Positions 34,796-45,471 of a stretch of DNA of 64,000 nt are shown here, one piece after another. Where the stretch lies: positions 958,501 to 1,022,500 of the forward strand of contig OY540813.1 in the NCBI GenBank assembly GCA_961205875.1. Reading direction: 5' to 3'. This DNA comes from Sialis fuliginosa. Its lineage: Eukaryota > Arthropoda > Insecta > Megaloptera > Sialidae. A model generated the notes under the pieces. It was given only the letters and a program-made list of their open reading frames with translations, was not told where the DNA came from and did no database searches. Numbering within the stretch: position 1 is the first letter of the stretch; the number at the start of each line of letters is the position of its first letter. The position numbers were made by a program, and so were the translations under genes.

Positions 34796-34991
34796 TTGTT
34801 AATAAATAAATGGGATACTCTGGTCTATAAGTTTTTATTTTATTTATTCTTTTACGTTTCGATTTTATATATAAAAGAGAATAAAAAAATTATTTACTTT
34901 AAAAATCTGATGAAGATCATATTTGTCGAAACGTATAAGAATAAATAAAAAAAAAACTTATAGACCAGAGTACCCCATTTATTTATTAACA
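34796..34991. mobile_element. Inverted-repeat element with arms of about 65 bp
   Basis: TACTCTGGTCTATAAGTTTT near 34815 returns inverted as AAAACTTATAGACCAGAGTA near 34952. The outer GTTAATAAATAAATGGG also pairs with CCCATTTATTTATTAAC. The right arm includes a CTGATGA...CGAAACGT motif (34907-34933) discussed in the findings. Confidence 0.75.
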
Positions 34992-35269
34992 ATATAATCA
35001 AAAAATGGTCATTTACTCCAACATATATGTCCTTGTTCATCATAAAAAAGCTGTCACAGGCAATTTGGTCTATTCGGGAAGCGTCATTTTTATTATTCTT
35101 AAGTTGGCAATACGTTATTTGATTCTGACAGCTTTTTATGATTTTGCAATGTCGAATTTGTACTTATTTGATTGTATGTGTTGTTGAAACATAAAAAAAT
35201 ATTAAAACCAAAATAAATAAATGAAATTTTATGTAATTGATATTCTATTATACATTTATAACATTTGAA
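34992..35269. other. AT-rich spacer sharing a block with 63.27-63.41 kb
   Basis: No gene seen. AGCTTTTTATGATTTTGCAA, GTCGAATTTGTACTT and GATATTCTATTATACATTTA at about 35128-35260 recur at about 63280-63412, so this is a dispersed repeat. Confidence 0.45.
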
Positions 35270-35870
35270 TACGTCCTCCCAGTGACGTCAATTCCCGCGC
35301 GGCCGTTGATTGGTCAAGGAGCTGATGAGACTACCTTGTCTTTATATAATAATAATATTAATAATAATAATAATAATGTACCTTGACTGTTACATATGTT
35401 TACTATACTATCTATATTACTATTGACACAAATAAGTTAGGTTATAAATACACGCGATGAAAAATCAAATTTCAGGGAATACTCGAGTTACGTTATACAT
35501 ATGCGTGGTGACAGCCAGGTGTCTAGTAGATTAGTGAACATATAAAACTGTTTTAACCGCGTGTAAACGTGAAATGGAGAGATTACTGTACATATATGAT
35601 CAATAACATTATATAATTTCAATGCACGTATCTCCGCGCTCATTGACGTTAGCATGCGTGTAAATGCCAGCGGGGCCGGGGTCGATTTGCCACCTAGAGC
35701 GCGCGGTAATCTGACTACATTCCTGACAGTACCCCGTCAAATGTATGATGTGTGCGAGACCATCACTCACGGGGGTGTGGGGGGAGGAGGGGGAGGGGGG
35801 GGGGAGGCAGCTAGCTACCGGGAGACAAAAGGAAAACGAGAGAACAAGTGTACATCTCGATAATTTCCTA
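35270..35870. promoter_or_regulatory. GC-richer stretch with CRE and CCAAT-type motifs
   Basis: Within a very AT-rich region, CAGTGACGTCAATTCCCGCG and GCGGCCGTTGATTGGTCAAG at 35279-35320 contain a full CRE (TGACGTCA) and an inverted CCAAT (ATTGG) 20 bp apart. A second GC-rich block lies at 35625-35720. A G-rich tract at 35770-35810 follows. This could be a promoter or enhancer of a gene outside the window. No adjoining coding exon was found. Confidence 0.3.
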
Positions 35871-35884
35871 TAACATCTGTATAA

Positions 35885-36390
35885 GGCGGCTATTACACTA
35901 TCAAATAAATATGTCAAAGATCTTTGACAAAGATTTGATCATATTTCTTTGATAAAATACGAGATTTTGTTTTATTACACTACATAAAATATTTGATAAT
36001 ATTTTCTCAATATTATCTAGGGATATTTTCTTCTTTTTTGGTGCCTTTTGAATATCAGTGCGTGGATGTTCGTCAATTGACGCGATCGAGGTTTGAATTT
36101 ACAACCGTGTATTGTGGTTTTTATAATCAATAAGAAGATTATCATATAATACTGGATTTTGTTGATATTCATATATTAATAATTATGTAACTGTAACTGT
36201 CAGTGATAATTTGGCAGTCGCCATTTTGATTTATCTGTCAAAAATCTTTGATCAAATAAAAGAGACTGTGATTAACTATGATCATAGAAATATTATGAAG
36301 GTAAATATTATAAAAGTTGACATATTACACTGTCATATTTCTTTGATCAAAGAAATTTTATCATATTTCTTTGATAGTGTAATAGCCGCC
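35885..36390. mobile_element. PIF/Harbinger-like MITE, copy 1 (506 bp)
   Basis: Ends GGCGGCTATTACACTATCAA and TTTGATAGTGTAATAGCCGC plus C. The target duplication is TAA on each side (35882-35884, 36391-36393). TWA target duplications of 3 bp are typical of PIF/Harbinger. The same length as the copy at 54426-54931. No transposase. Confidence 0.92.
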
Positions 36391-36399
36391 TAATACTGG

Positions 36400-36771
36400 C
36401 ATGGGCGCCTGCGGGAAAAAAGAAAAAACACCTGAAAAAATTAAGAAGTACAATTTTTATTTTAAAATTCACTCTTTGAATAACAGTTTAAGTCATAGGT
36501 GGCCAACCTTTTGAACTTCTTTTTGGGCCGCAGGTCAGAATATAAAACTGAGGACCTTTTTTTATGGTCGCGTCAACTTCACTTACTAATTTTATAAATT
36601 TAAATAAAGTTAGATTAGGAAAAATATTAAAATATACTAATTTAATGCAGGTTTATTATTACAAAATTATTATTATTTTTATTTTTTTTTAATTATCCTC
36701 GCGGGCCGCATGTAATTTAATTTTATATATCTAGATGCACCCCTCTGAAAGAAATTCTGCCGGCGCCCATG
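36400..36771. mobile_element. hAT-like MITE (372 bp) with 8-bp target duplication
   Basis: Ends CATGGGCGCC and GGCGCCCATG, flanked by a perfect 8-bp duplication AATACTGG (36392-36399 and 36772-36779), the size typical of hAT elements. Inside are GGGCCGCAGGTC and GCGGGCCGCATG, themselves roughly inverted. A truncated relative starts near 56596. Confidence 0.88.
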
Positions 36772-37246
36772 AATACTGGATATACATAATATAGCGTCCC
36801 GCAGTTTGGAAAATGTTTAAAACCGCTGGTATAAAATATTAACGAGTGTAATACATATGTATATAACTACTTACATGAATCTTTTGTTAATAATAACATA
36901 CAAATGTTCGGTCTAGTGATTTGACTTTTACAAATTGAAGGAATTACTTTTAATCAAATACAAATAGCTACACAAAATAATTGATTATCGCTATTAAATA
37001 TTTTGATTGATAAAAACTTCAAGCTCGATAGATTGACTCGTATGTAACATATGTACGTGTAATAGACACAAAGAAGCATAAGTTATGTCAGTAATCATTC
37101 CAATATTTTATTGTATTTGAATTTATGAATCTATATAATAAGGAATTATTGATTCGTATATATCTGTAGTACTTATAAATAACACGTGATAAAGCTATTA
37201 TAACCATTTATATGGTATGTATAGATATCCATTATTATGGAGAAAT
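36772..37246. other. AT-rich spacer with a hAT-like orphan end
   Basis: No gene. TTTAAAACCGCTGG near 36820-36834, preceded by GTCCCGCAGTTTGG, looks like a right-hand hAT terminus without a matched left end. Confidence 0.35.
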
Positions 37247-37757
37247 AAGGTACTGGCACCAGTCTTGGACGTGACCCCAGTAATGGTTATTTTTTTAATT
37301 AAATGTACTGAATTAGAAATATTTGTTGATATTTGATTACATACTACCATTTCTGAATATTAATCTATATACATTTAACTGTCTTACAGCGTGATTTGAT
37401 CACATGAGGCCAATATGTGTCCAAATGGTGGACATTTAAACTAATTTATTTATTAATTATTATATTATCATAGCAACTGTTTTACATTGTTTCAAATTTG
37501 ACGATTCTTTCTTTTATATATATCTTTTGTGTTAAAAAATGTTCATCACTGCGTGCTCATTACTGGTTTTATTGTATCATTACTGGAGAAATACATAAAC
37601 AAAATAAAAGGCTATAATAAAATAAAAACAAACTATATTTGCGGACTTTGGTAATTAAATTGATTAAATAAATATTAGTAACATGAGTTGATGAGAATTA
37701 CAAAAAAGAAGCCCGCAAATCACAAAAACAGTAAAAGCGGTCATAACTGGTGCCAGT
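37247..37757. mobile_element. Family I inverted-repeat element, best-bounded copy
   Basis: The left end AAGGTACTGGCACCAGTCTT and the right end ATAACTGGTGCCAGT are inverted. The interior has GTCTTACAGCGTGATTTGAT and TGGTGGACATTTAAAC, shared with copies at 40888-41640, 61573-62050 and 63418-63733 (the last three at least partly inverted). The family has two kinds of sub-terminal sequence: CTTGGACNNNACCCCAG and TATGGCCGCTATAAG. Confidence 0.7.
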
Positions 37758-39180
37758 TTTTGTAATCATCTCGAATTTTGTACTTCTTTATTAAATCAAT
37801 TTAATTATCAATGTTTTTTTTCTCATATAATAGAGAAAGTAATGGGCACCCAGTGATGGACACTTGTTAATGATAAGTACTACGACACAAGAGTTATAAT
37901 CGTATTATTATAATGGCTGTAATCAAATATCAACAAATATTTCTAATTTAGTAAGGTGCAGACCAGTTTTTGCATAGTGGGACTTTGAACCCATATATTT
38001 TCAATCTGTTATATAAATACTTAATATTTTCAGAATCAAATGATTGTGCAGTTATTACTGACTAGTTTAAATTGAATAGGACGCTAATTTTCTTTGTATA
38101 TTTACATTATGATAGGAAATTGTAAAAAAATGTCAACTACAGTGCACTTGCCCCATTTTCGGGGCAAGTGCATTACCGGTAGTTAAAAACGCTTTGAAGC
38201 ATTATTTCATATGCTAGAATTGTGAATACGCCTAGTATAAAATGCTTTTTACCGCATCAAAATACGTTGTTTAGTTTTGGAGTAGTGAACTTTTTAAACA
38301 AGTTGGTATTAACTTTTAGTAATTCACTACATATTAGCTATTACATTTTCACTCGTATTATAATAAAAAGAACCCGTTAATGCACTTGCCTTATATTTTA
38401 TTAAATAAGTGTCCAACACTGGGGGGTATTGTCCAAGACTGGTGTCAGTACCTATATTTGTTGATGTAAAATAAAAAAGACACAGATCCCCCTCCCCCTC
38501 CCTAGCAGTCGAAATTAACGACATTTCGCTACAGCATAACATATTACCGCATATACGTTGTATATTGACGGCTGAATCTTTGTCAATCAAACGTCAATTT
38601 AATGCTTACTTATTATGCTCACATGCCCACACATCTCGCGGGCCGCACCTGCCCCCTGCGTATAAAAACAAAAAACCGAAGAAAAAAACCTCTGCACCCG
38701 CTCTCTTGCTTAAGTCAACAAAATTCGAACCTGTAATTTTAATATGTACTTATATATGTACTTAGCGGTTAGATTTAGGGTTACTTTTTTTGTTTTATAT
38801 TTGATATTTATTATGCTATAATATAAAGTGCATATTATGTAGATTATTATTAAATAGAAAGGTGCATGCATGCATATAAGGAATCATTTTATATTAGTTT
38901 TTTTTATTAATGTAAATTATAGTTTAAGTTAGTGGTGCCTATTTTATATTTTATTTATTAATAGATTTTTTTATGTATCATAATTTAATTTATATAACCT
39001 TTCCCCTCACTCCTTTTAGGGGTTAAATTTCAGAAAACCCTTTCTTAGAGTGTGCCTTCTTCATCATTTTTATACATAAGGTACTGGCACCAGTTATGGC
39101 CGCTATAAGCGCAAGGTTGAATGTTTTTGTGATTGACGGGCTTTTTGTAATTTTCATGTTACTAATAAAACAACTAACAC
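37758..39180. mobile_element. Broken family I copies and intervening DNA
   Basis: Fragments at about 37780-37970 (AATGATAAGTACTACGACAC), 38400-38452 (GTCCAAGACTGGTGTCAGTA) and 39080-39180 (GGTACTGGCACCAGTTATGG). Between them, unique-looking DNA has a GC-rich patch at about 38630-38665 (CGCGGGCCGCACCTGCCCCC). No gene recognised. Confidence 0.5.
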
Positions 39181-40141
39181 TTTTTTTGGACCCCTCCCAA
39201 ATTTGCTGTATCCCACTTATTTTTTAATATTTTGCCATAAAAAAATTACAATATTTTCTGTAAATACATATCTTTCATGTGGAAAAACATTTGTTATTAA
39301 TTATTTTAATGCGTGGCCGTGATCACTGCTGCTCGTCACTAGATCATCTGAAATAAAAAAAAAAAAAAAAAGGATCATTAGCTAATGACATAATGCTCCG
39401 GATGAACGAAGGGATTTGAAAAATTTTGAATTTTCACAAAATGGCGGATATTGAAAGTCAAAGTTCTTTATTCGACTAAAATTTCACTCGCATTTTCGGC
39501 TATAAAAAAAAATCCTTCGTCCATCCGGAGGACAATTATGTATAGAATAAGTGAGAAAAATTTCAAACCGATCGGCGAAGCCGTTCTCAAGTTACAGTGA
39601 TCACCGACTTCGAAAACATGGTTTCGAGAAAAACGCGTTTAAAGTTTTGAGTACGATTTGCATGCAGATAAAAAAATTATTTTGGAACTTACACTGAATC
39701 GTCTATTTGTCTAAAATTTTCAGAGAATACTTTTGAAATATTCTACTTTGAGAAAATGTACAAAAAAATAGATTTTTACAAAATTCTAAGTGGGTCTGCC
39801 CCCTTAAAGGTTAATAGGTTTATTACAGATTAAATTTATATCCCTGATATATCAACTGTAGATAACTTTTGTTTGTGAAACCGGACATTAACAGTAAACG
39901 TCTGATTCAACAAAGTTTTGATGACAAAAAACATTGTATTTAATTGTATTCCGTTTTGTAGCGGTCAGGTTGGTTAACATTAATCATAATCAGTCAAAAC
40001 CAGGGCCGGAGCAGCTGGCGATACATCACACCTGATGGACAAGCAACGGCACGAGACAGTGGCTAAAACTCAATCATAGCGCACTGGCGTAACCTGCAGG
40101 GGGGCCAAGAGAGACTGCCTCTCTCCCTGCGGTTTTGTATA
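39181..40141. other. Spacer with degenerate repeat
   Basis: No coding sequence. A block at about 39420-39800 (GCCGTTCTCAAGTTACAGTG, ATGGTTTCGAGAAAAACG) looks like a transposon interior. GGGCCGGAGCAGCTGGCG near 40003 may be a further transposon end. Confidence 0.35.
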
Positions 40142-40727
40142 TATGGGCAAATCCACAGAACGTGGCCGCTTTGGGGGAACGGCAATAGTGCGCGTGTGGG
40201 AATGTATATTACCCACCCATAAGTACACGAACTCAAAGTATACTTTATTGTGAATGTAAACATGGAGTTACAAGTCGATTGCTTGATTCATATCAAAACT
40301 GCAGCACAATTTGCATTGAAAAATCGGTTACTTTCACGTTTTCAGAATGGAACTTTTAAGAAAAGAAAAATTCATACCACCGCAATTTTCTCAGATTCAA
40401 ACCAATGAATCTGAAATTTTTACTGGACATGTATTTTGGTACAATGAACCTTTTCCCGGAGTTTGAAAGGCGCACACCTCTTACATTTCATATGCGCGAT
40501 TGTTTTATCCAGCGAACGGCAATTTCAGCGTTTTTTATTTGGTTTATTTGCTGTAACTTTTGGAACATCCGAAGCACACTCCTGAAATTGAGACCAATTA
40601 TTCTTCTCTTTGTTACGAAGATTTTGAGACGACATAGAAGAGTGTGCGTTCAATGCTCCATTTTGAAGAAGCATTTGAGTATTTTAATTTAAAGCTAATG
40701 CGGCCACGTTCTGTGGATTTGCCCATA
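40142..40727. mobile_element. TA-flanked MITE family R, copy 1 (586 bp)
   Basis: Ends TATGGGCAAATCCACAGAAC and GTTCTGTGGATTTGCCCATA, with TA outside each (40140-40141, 40728-40729). The perfect inverted repeats run about 26 bp, to GTGGCCGC. A 95-codon frame inside is shared with the inverted copy at 44886-45471 but resembles no transposase. Confidence 0.9.
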
Positions 40728-40887
40728 TACGGAGCGAGGGTTCAAATTTTTTATATATTATATATAAATAGCCCCCATAAATGAATTTTTCACCCCCCCC
40801 CTCTAAAAAATCTTATTATGTTAGACACAACTAAAAATATAGTAAAACCTTCTTGCCGTGCTTAGGTGAATACAGTAAGAAGCAAAA
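40728..40887. other. Short spacer with a C run
   Basis: AT-rich; it holds the only long C run on the + strand (10 C, 40793-40802). Confidence 0.4.
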
Positions 40888-41640
40888 TAAGGTACTGGCA
40901 CCAGTCTTGGACAATACCCCAGTGTTGTTTAATTAAATGTACTAAATTAGAAATGTTTGTTGTTATGTAAAATAGCTTTATTCGATGGTTGTCAAAATGG
41001 TGGATATTTAAACTAATTATTAGTGTAAACTTTTTATTAATTATTATATTATCATAGCAACTGCTTTACATTGTTTCAAAATTTATGATTCTTTATTTTA
41101 TAACTTTTGTGTCGGTAAAGGCTATAATTTAAAAAAATAAAATTACATTTTAAAGATTAAAAATTCTACTTTTCTGATCTTTTTTTTGTAAATTGAAATG
41201 TAATTTAATTTAGTATAGAATTAAAAAAGAAAGTAAAAAATATGTAAATTTTTGTAGTAGACTTGATAAGTTACATCATACAATTAAAATTCAAACAGAT
41301 TTCCAATATGTTTTGTTTATGTTTTTTCTCCAGTAATGGATAAAGTAAAATCAGTAATGGACACTTGGTAATGTTAGGTACTACGACACAAAAAATATAA
41401 AAGAAAGAATCGTCAAATTTGAAACAATGTAAAGCAGTTTCTATGATAATATAATAATTAATAAATAAATTATACTAATAATTAGTTTAAATGTCCACCA
41501 TTTTGACACCTATTGGCCTCATGTGATCAAATCACGCTGTAAGACAGTTAAATGTATATAGATTAATATTCAGAAATGGTAGTAATCAAATATTTCTAAT
41601 ACAGTAATATTGTTACCTTAGTTTTAAATAGACCAAAACG
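40888..41640. mobile_element. Family I element, copy with both inverted arms
   Basis: It opens AAGGTACTGGCACCAGTCTT and has GTGGATATTTAAACTAATTA near 40992. Towards the right it runs inverted with AGTTTAAATGTCCACCATTT and ATCAAATCACGCTGTAAGAC. The right terminal repeat is lost. AGAATCGTCAAATTTG and AATGTAAAGCAG in the middle recur at 61840 and 63460. Confidence 0.7.
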
Positions 41641-42229
41641 TTTTTACTAACGACAAAAAATGATACCTTTTAAATCATTCACTAGACAATAGTATTTTTT
41701 TTTGTATTTCATTTTCGGCCGACTTAACTTAAAAAATATATAATTAAATTAATTTAAAAAAAAAACGTCCATTTCCTTATAATTTATTGTAGTATATCTA
41801 ATGTATGTAATGTTTTGTAAAATGGGGAGTTTAAATTGTACCGAAAATACAGAAAATTACTGTATTTAGTCCGTGAAAAGTGAGTGACAATAAAGAACAG
41901 CTGTGTGTCTGTCCGTAAACATATGTAACATAAGTATATGTAAATAAATAATACATTTCACAAAAATCTAAGACGTTCCTATACTGCAGTGGAGGGGCTT
42001 GTAAATACGTCATGGAGGGTTTATAATTTTGTGATCTTAATCTATGGTGATGGAATTCATAGAATATATATACATATAAACGAATGTACTGTCAATTTAA
42101 AACAAAGGTAATATTGCGATGTGACGCTTAAAATTTTCAACTTATTTCTGTTTTTTTTTGCATCAATTTTTTTTAGCAAATTTTATTATAGTTTGTTAGT
42201 GTTTTTTGGAGTGAAAGCGGACTAGCTCT
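41641..42229. other. AT-rich spacer
   Basis: No gene or clear repeat recognised. Confidence 0.35.
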
Positions 42230-42911
42230 ATCTGCTCAAGTAAATGCACAGTGCTTCCTCGTGCTAAATTCATTAAAAATTTAAATAAAAACCGATTATG
42301 TTGAGATAAATTGCCTGGAATAGGTTAACCATTTTTACAATTTTACTAAAAAATATTAGTTCGAAATTTTTCTTAAGACGCACCTGATTATTTTTGCGTA
42401 TATTTTTAATTTTTTGATATTTTCAATGTAAATTTAATTTTATGCAAACGTCAAAATGACATTTAATATGTCATTTTTGAAAACAAATTGAGATAAATCT
42501 TTGTAAGTGAATATTTACAACAAACATTGTATACCCATATTATAGAAAATTGAACGCTCTGCAAAAAAGATTCTATAAATTTTCACGTAACATGTGTCGT
42601 TCTTGATATATCCTAAAAACAATTATATTTTTTGTTGTTGTAACCCCTCCCCCTTACACACGATTATGATGATTTTGAAATAAGACCATCCTCAAGCCAG
42701 ACCCAACCAACAGAGTAAGTTTAATTGAAATCGGTTCAGTAGTTCATGAGTTTCACTCGACAGACAGACAGACAGACACGAAACAAAAAATGTTTGTATT
42801 AACCTGAAACGGAAAGATCAAATTAAAATTTTGAAATCGGAGAACATTTTTTTTTGTCATTTTAATACGATCAGAAAGCTTCTCGTATCTTCGATATTGC
42901 GAGGAAGCAAA
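42230..42911 (+). mobile_element. Family H retroelement-like copy 2 (long)
   Basis: It begins CAAGTAAATGCACAGTGCTT, continues with AATTTTCACGTAACATGTGT-like sequence and CAGACAGACAGACAGACACG, and ends in GCTTCTCGTATCTTCGATAT plus TGCGAGGAAGC. No open frame of useful length. Confidence 0.8.
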
Positions 42912-43599
42912 ACTATAAAATACGTAAATAAATTATCCTCAATAATATAATTACATTTTTATGCATGATATTTCTTTTAACGCATGAGTGATGGGCGAAA
43001 AACTTACCTTATCTACACCACCTTATTTTTTTTATGACTTACACGACATTTTTAAGATATACATACATATTTTTTATATCCCTTATTAATTTTTTCCTTC
43101 CCTTAATTTGTCCCATAATTATAATACATGCCGACTATCAGGCGATTCATCACAAGTTATTTGTCCTACACTACTAGACACATATTCTATTTAATTACCA
43201 TACATGCATAGCCATCTAGAAACCACCTGCTTACATATTAACCCATATAAATAAACTCCTCTGTAAGAAAAATACATGCATTACCTTAATGAATTAAAAC
43301 ATCGTCAATTTTAATATTCGATCTATATAATAATTATAATAAATCCTATAAAACTTGGTGTATTTGTTGCTCTAAAAGCATTGGTTTTTGAGATTGGTGG
43401 GCTTCTAAATAGCTTCCTATTTATTAAATCAATTTAATTTTACTACAATTTTCCCTTTCGAGTTGCGTAAATTCAAAGTTCATGGTCAGATTCTGATAAA
43501 ATTTATATAGGACGACCTCTGAAGTATACTCTTTTAAACAAACATCTGAACATACATAAAATTTTGAGAACCTCCTACTCGCTTAAAAATATGATAATC
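42912..43599. other. AT-rich spacer
   Basis: No gene or clear repeat recognised. Confidence 0.35.
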
Positions 43600-44590
43600 A
43601 ATTCATATTTGCAATCATCGAAAAATGTACTTTTAATATAATATAAAAATTTTATCTACACCACTGACTTTATAACAATATCAATCGAGAGAAAACACTT
43701 AAGTTACATACTTAAAGTCTGTTAAAAATACGACAGTTAGTACATATAAGCAATCATCGAAAAATGTATTATAATTTAATTTAAATTTTTACCTACACCA
43801 CTGACTTTCTAAAATAATATCAATCGAGAGAAAACACTTAAGTTACATACTTAAAGTATGTTAAAAATACGACAGTTAGTACATATTATAAGCAATCATC
43901 GAAAAATGTATTTAAAATTTAATTTAAATGTTTACCTACACCACTGACTTTATAAATAATATCAATCTAGAGAAAACACTTAAGTTACATACTTAAAGTC
44001 TGTTAAAAATACGACAGGCTAATCCCATTCCTTCTATGTGTCCCTGTCTATGTGTATAGGGTAGCATAGGTAGAATAAGCAATAATAATTAAAAATAAAA
44101 AATCACAACAATAAAATAAAAAATAAAAATAATAATAATAAATAAATATTTGAAAAATAAATAAATGAACAAGTAAATAAACAAGCAAATAAACAAATAA
44201 CCAAATAACTAAAATCAAACAATTAACAAAAACATAAAATAAAATAACATAAAAATAAACTAAAACAGAACATAAAACAGCTGTCTAAATGAACGAACAG
44301 TTCGATAGACAAAATTAAAATTAAAAAAAAAAAATACGACAGTTAGTACATATAAGCAATCATCGAAAAATGTATTTATAATTTAATTTAAATTTTTACC
44401 TACACCACTGACTTTCTAAAATAATATCAATCGAGAGAAAACACTTAAGTTACATACTTAAAGTTTGTTAAAAATACGTCAGTTAGTACATATAAGCAAT
44501 CATCGAAAAATGTATTTATAATTAAATTTAAAAGTTTTTACCTACACCACTGACTTTATAAATAATCTAGAGAAAACACTTAAGACACAT
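43600..44590. repeat. Tandem array of about 140-bp units split by an A-rich insertion
   Basis: CAATCATCGAAAAATGTA starts at 43612, 43751, 43893, 44357 and 44497. Each unit contains TACCTACACCACTGACTTT and GAGAAAACACTTAAGTTACA. Between the third and fourth starts about 325 bp are inserted (44017-44340), flanked by repeated AAAATACGACAG and ending in a long A-rich tract. Confidence 0.9.
44017..44332 (+). mobile_element. A-tailed insertion inside the tandem array
   Basis: It starts GCTAATCCCATTCCTTCTAT and becomes an almost pure A/T low-complexity tail rich in AAATAAACAA. AAAATACGACAG on both sides looks like a target-site duplication of about 12 bp. Together these features suggest insertion of a reverse-transcribed RNA. 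Confidence 0.6.
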
Positions 44591-44885
44591 AATATTCCCT
44601 ATTTGCATGTCCATTTCTGCCACTGTTATTCAATTTACAACAATAGAAGTAATTTATTTTTTGTGTGGGTTTTGCTACTAAGCCACATAGAAGATATTAA
44701 AGATGTAAATGCTATTTTAATTATACTATTTAATTACATCGAAATATGTCTAATCTTTTTTAATTACGTATAACGATATTAATGGTAATATAAACAACGG
44801 TAACAGAATATGCTATGAACGTTAGAACACCTTGATGGAGCAAAAAAAACACTTATTCATATTATAACGTATGTTTAATAATGTA
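44591..44885. other. AT-rich spacer
   Basis: No gene or clear repeat recognised. Confidence 0.35.
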
Positions 44886-45471
44886 TATGGGCAAATCCAC
44901 AGAACGTGGCCGCATTAGCTTTAAATTAAAATACTCAAATGCTTCTTCAAAATGGAGCATTGAACGCACACTCTTCTATGTCGTCTCAAAATCTTCGTAA
45001 CAAAGAGAAGAATAATTGGTCTCAATTTCAGGAGTGTGCTTCGGATGTTGCAAAAGTTACAGCAAATAAACCAAATAAAAAACGCTGAAATTGTCGTTCG
45101 CTGGATAAAACAATCGCGCATATGAAATGTAAGAGGTGTGCGCCTTTCAAACTCCGGGAAAAGGTCCACAGTACCAAAAAACATGGCCAGTAAAAATTTC
45201 AGATTCATTGGTTTGAATCTGAGAAAATTGCGGTGGTATGAATTTTTCTTTTTTTTAAAGTTCCATTCTGAAAACGTGAAAGTAACCGATTTTTCAATGC
45301 AAATTGTGCTGCAGTTTTGATATGAATCAAGCAATCGACTTGTAACTCCATGTTTACATTCACAATAAAGTATACTTTGAGTTCGTGTACTTATGGGTGG
45401 GTAATATACATTCCCACACGCGCACTATTGCCGTTCCCCCAAAGCGGCCACGTTCTGTGGATTTGCCCATA
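44886..45471. mobile_element. TA-flanked MITE family R, copy 2 (586 bp, inverted)
   Basis: Same ends and same length as 40142-40727, in opposite orientation, with TA on both sides (44884-44885, 45472-45473). The frame within it is longer here (137 codons), because of a few substitutions, and overlaps the inverted repeat, so it is unlikely to be coding. Confidence 0.9.

Noticed and set aside
35320-35360. CTGATGAGACTACC as a hammerhead core
   Set aside because: It is followed by GTC but then TTTA in place of GAAA, so the core is incomplete.
33948-36834. One large hAT element bounded by the CAGCGGTTCTTAAACT and AAAACCGCTG ends
   Set aside because: The flanking 8-mers (ACATATTT and GTATAAAA) do not match, and the interior holds independent elements. 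Treated as two orphan ends.
40405-40692. 95-codon frame in MITE family R (137 codons in the copy at 44921-45334)
   Set aside because: It lies inside a 586-bp non-autonomous element. There is no catalytic motif, and the larger version extends only because stops are absent by chance.
43600-44590. CRISPR or integron-like array
   Set aside because: The units are tandem repeats over their full length, interrupted by one A-tailed insertion.
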